A stretch of DNA of 5,134 nt, from the NCBI GenBank assembly GCA_023406965.1, contig JAEXTI010000317.1, positions 1 through 5,134 on the forward strand. Direction: 5' to 3'. This document shows, one piece after another, positions 5,102 through 5,134 of the stretch. Source of the stretch: Chloroflexota bacterium (GTDB lineage: Bacteria > Chloroflexota > Anaerolineae > Anaerolineales > Anaerolineaceae). The position numbers were made by a program, and so were the translations under genes. Each line of letters starts with the position of its first letter. The first letter of the stretch is position 1. The notes under the pieces are model-generated. The model made no database searches and was not told where the DNA came from. It was given only the letters and a program-made list of their open reading frames with translations.

Positions 5102-5134
5102 GAAATAATTTCCCCCCTCCCGGCGATGGTTTTT

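Overview
The window is a bacterial chromosomal segment with compact, moderately GC-rich genes and good Shine-Dalgarno sites. All five supported genes lie on the minus strand, so transcription runs from high to low coordinates. No RNA gene, transposase, integrase, phage gene or CRISPR array is visible. The style is a cysteine peptidase fused to bacterial SH3 domains, a 2,5-diketogluconate-reductase-like aldo/keto reductase, and palindromic intergenic repeats. It fits an environmental bacterium such as Chloroflexota (Anaerolineae), but this is a low-confidence guess because no marker gene is present.

Layout in transcription order. The right edge (4972-5134) is non-coding and carries a 43-nt near-perfect hairpin (5059-5101). 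Unit 1 is an alpha/beta hydrolase (4162-4971) followed after 59 nt by an aldo/keto reductase (3257-4102). It closes with a textbook intrinsic terminator (3188-3230). Unit 2 starts just beyond it with a consensus -10 box (3171-3176) and a short leader. It holds three tightly coupled genes: a C39-like cysteine peptidase with three SH3-like repeats and a C-terminal domain (1250-3121); a 235-aa protein with a hydrophobic C-terminus (540-1247); and a 111-aa protein (202-537). Both gaps inside unit 2 are 2 nt, and the downstream Shine-Dalgarno lies inside the upstream gene. A hairpin at 141-169 probably ends the unit. The left edge (1-71) is a palindromic repeat element.

The most interesting point is in unit 2. 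The last ~113 residues of the peptidase and the whole 111-aa third protein are versions of the same domain, sharing the hexapeptide IKLDGD, an upstream ATL-V block and a downstream H-V-A-R helix. I do not recognise this domain. The peptidase has no signal peptide, so the likely picture is a cytoplasmic, SH3-bearing cysteine peptidase, a membrane-associated partner and a free copy of the peptidase's own C-terminal domain. That is the arrangement expected of an adaptor- or inhibitor-controlled peptidase complex at the membrane, possibly a stress or defence module. The function is inference. Unit 1 looks like ordinary small-molecule metabolism and has no evident link to unit 2.
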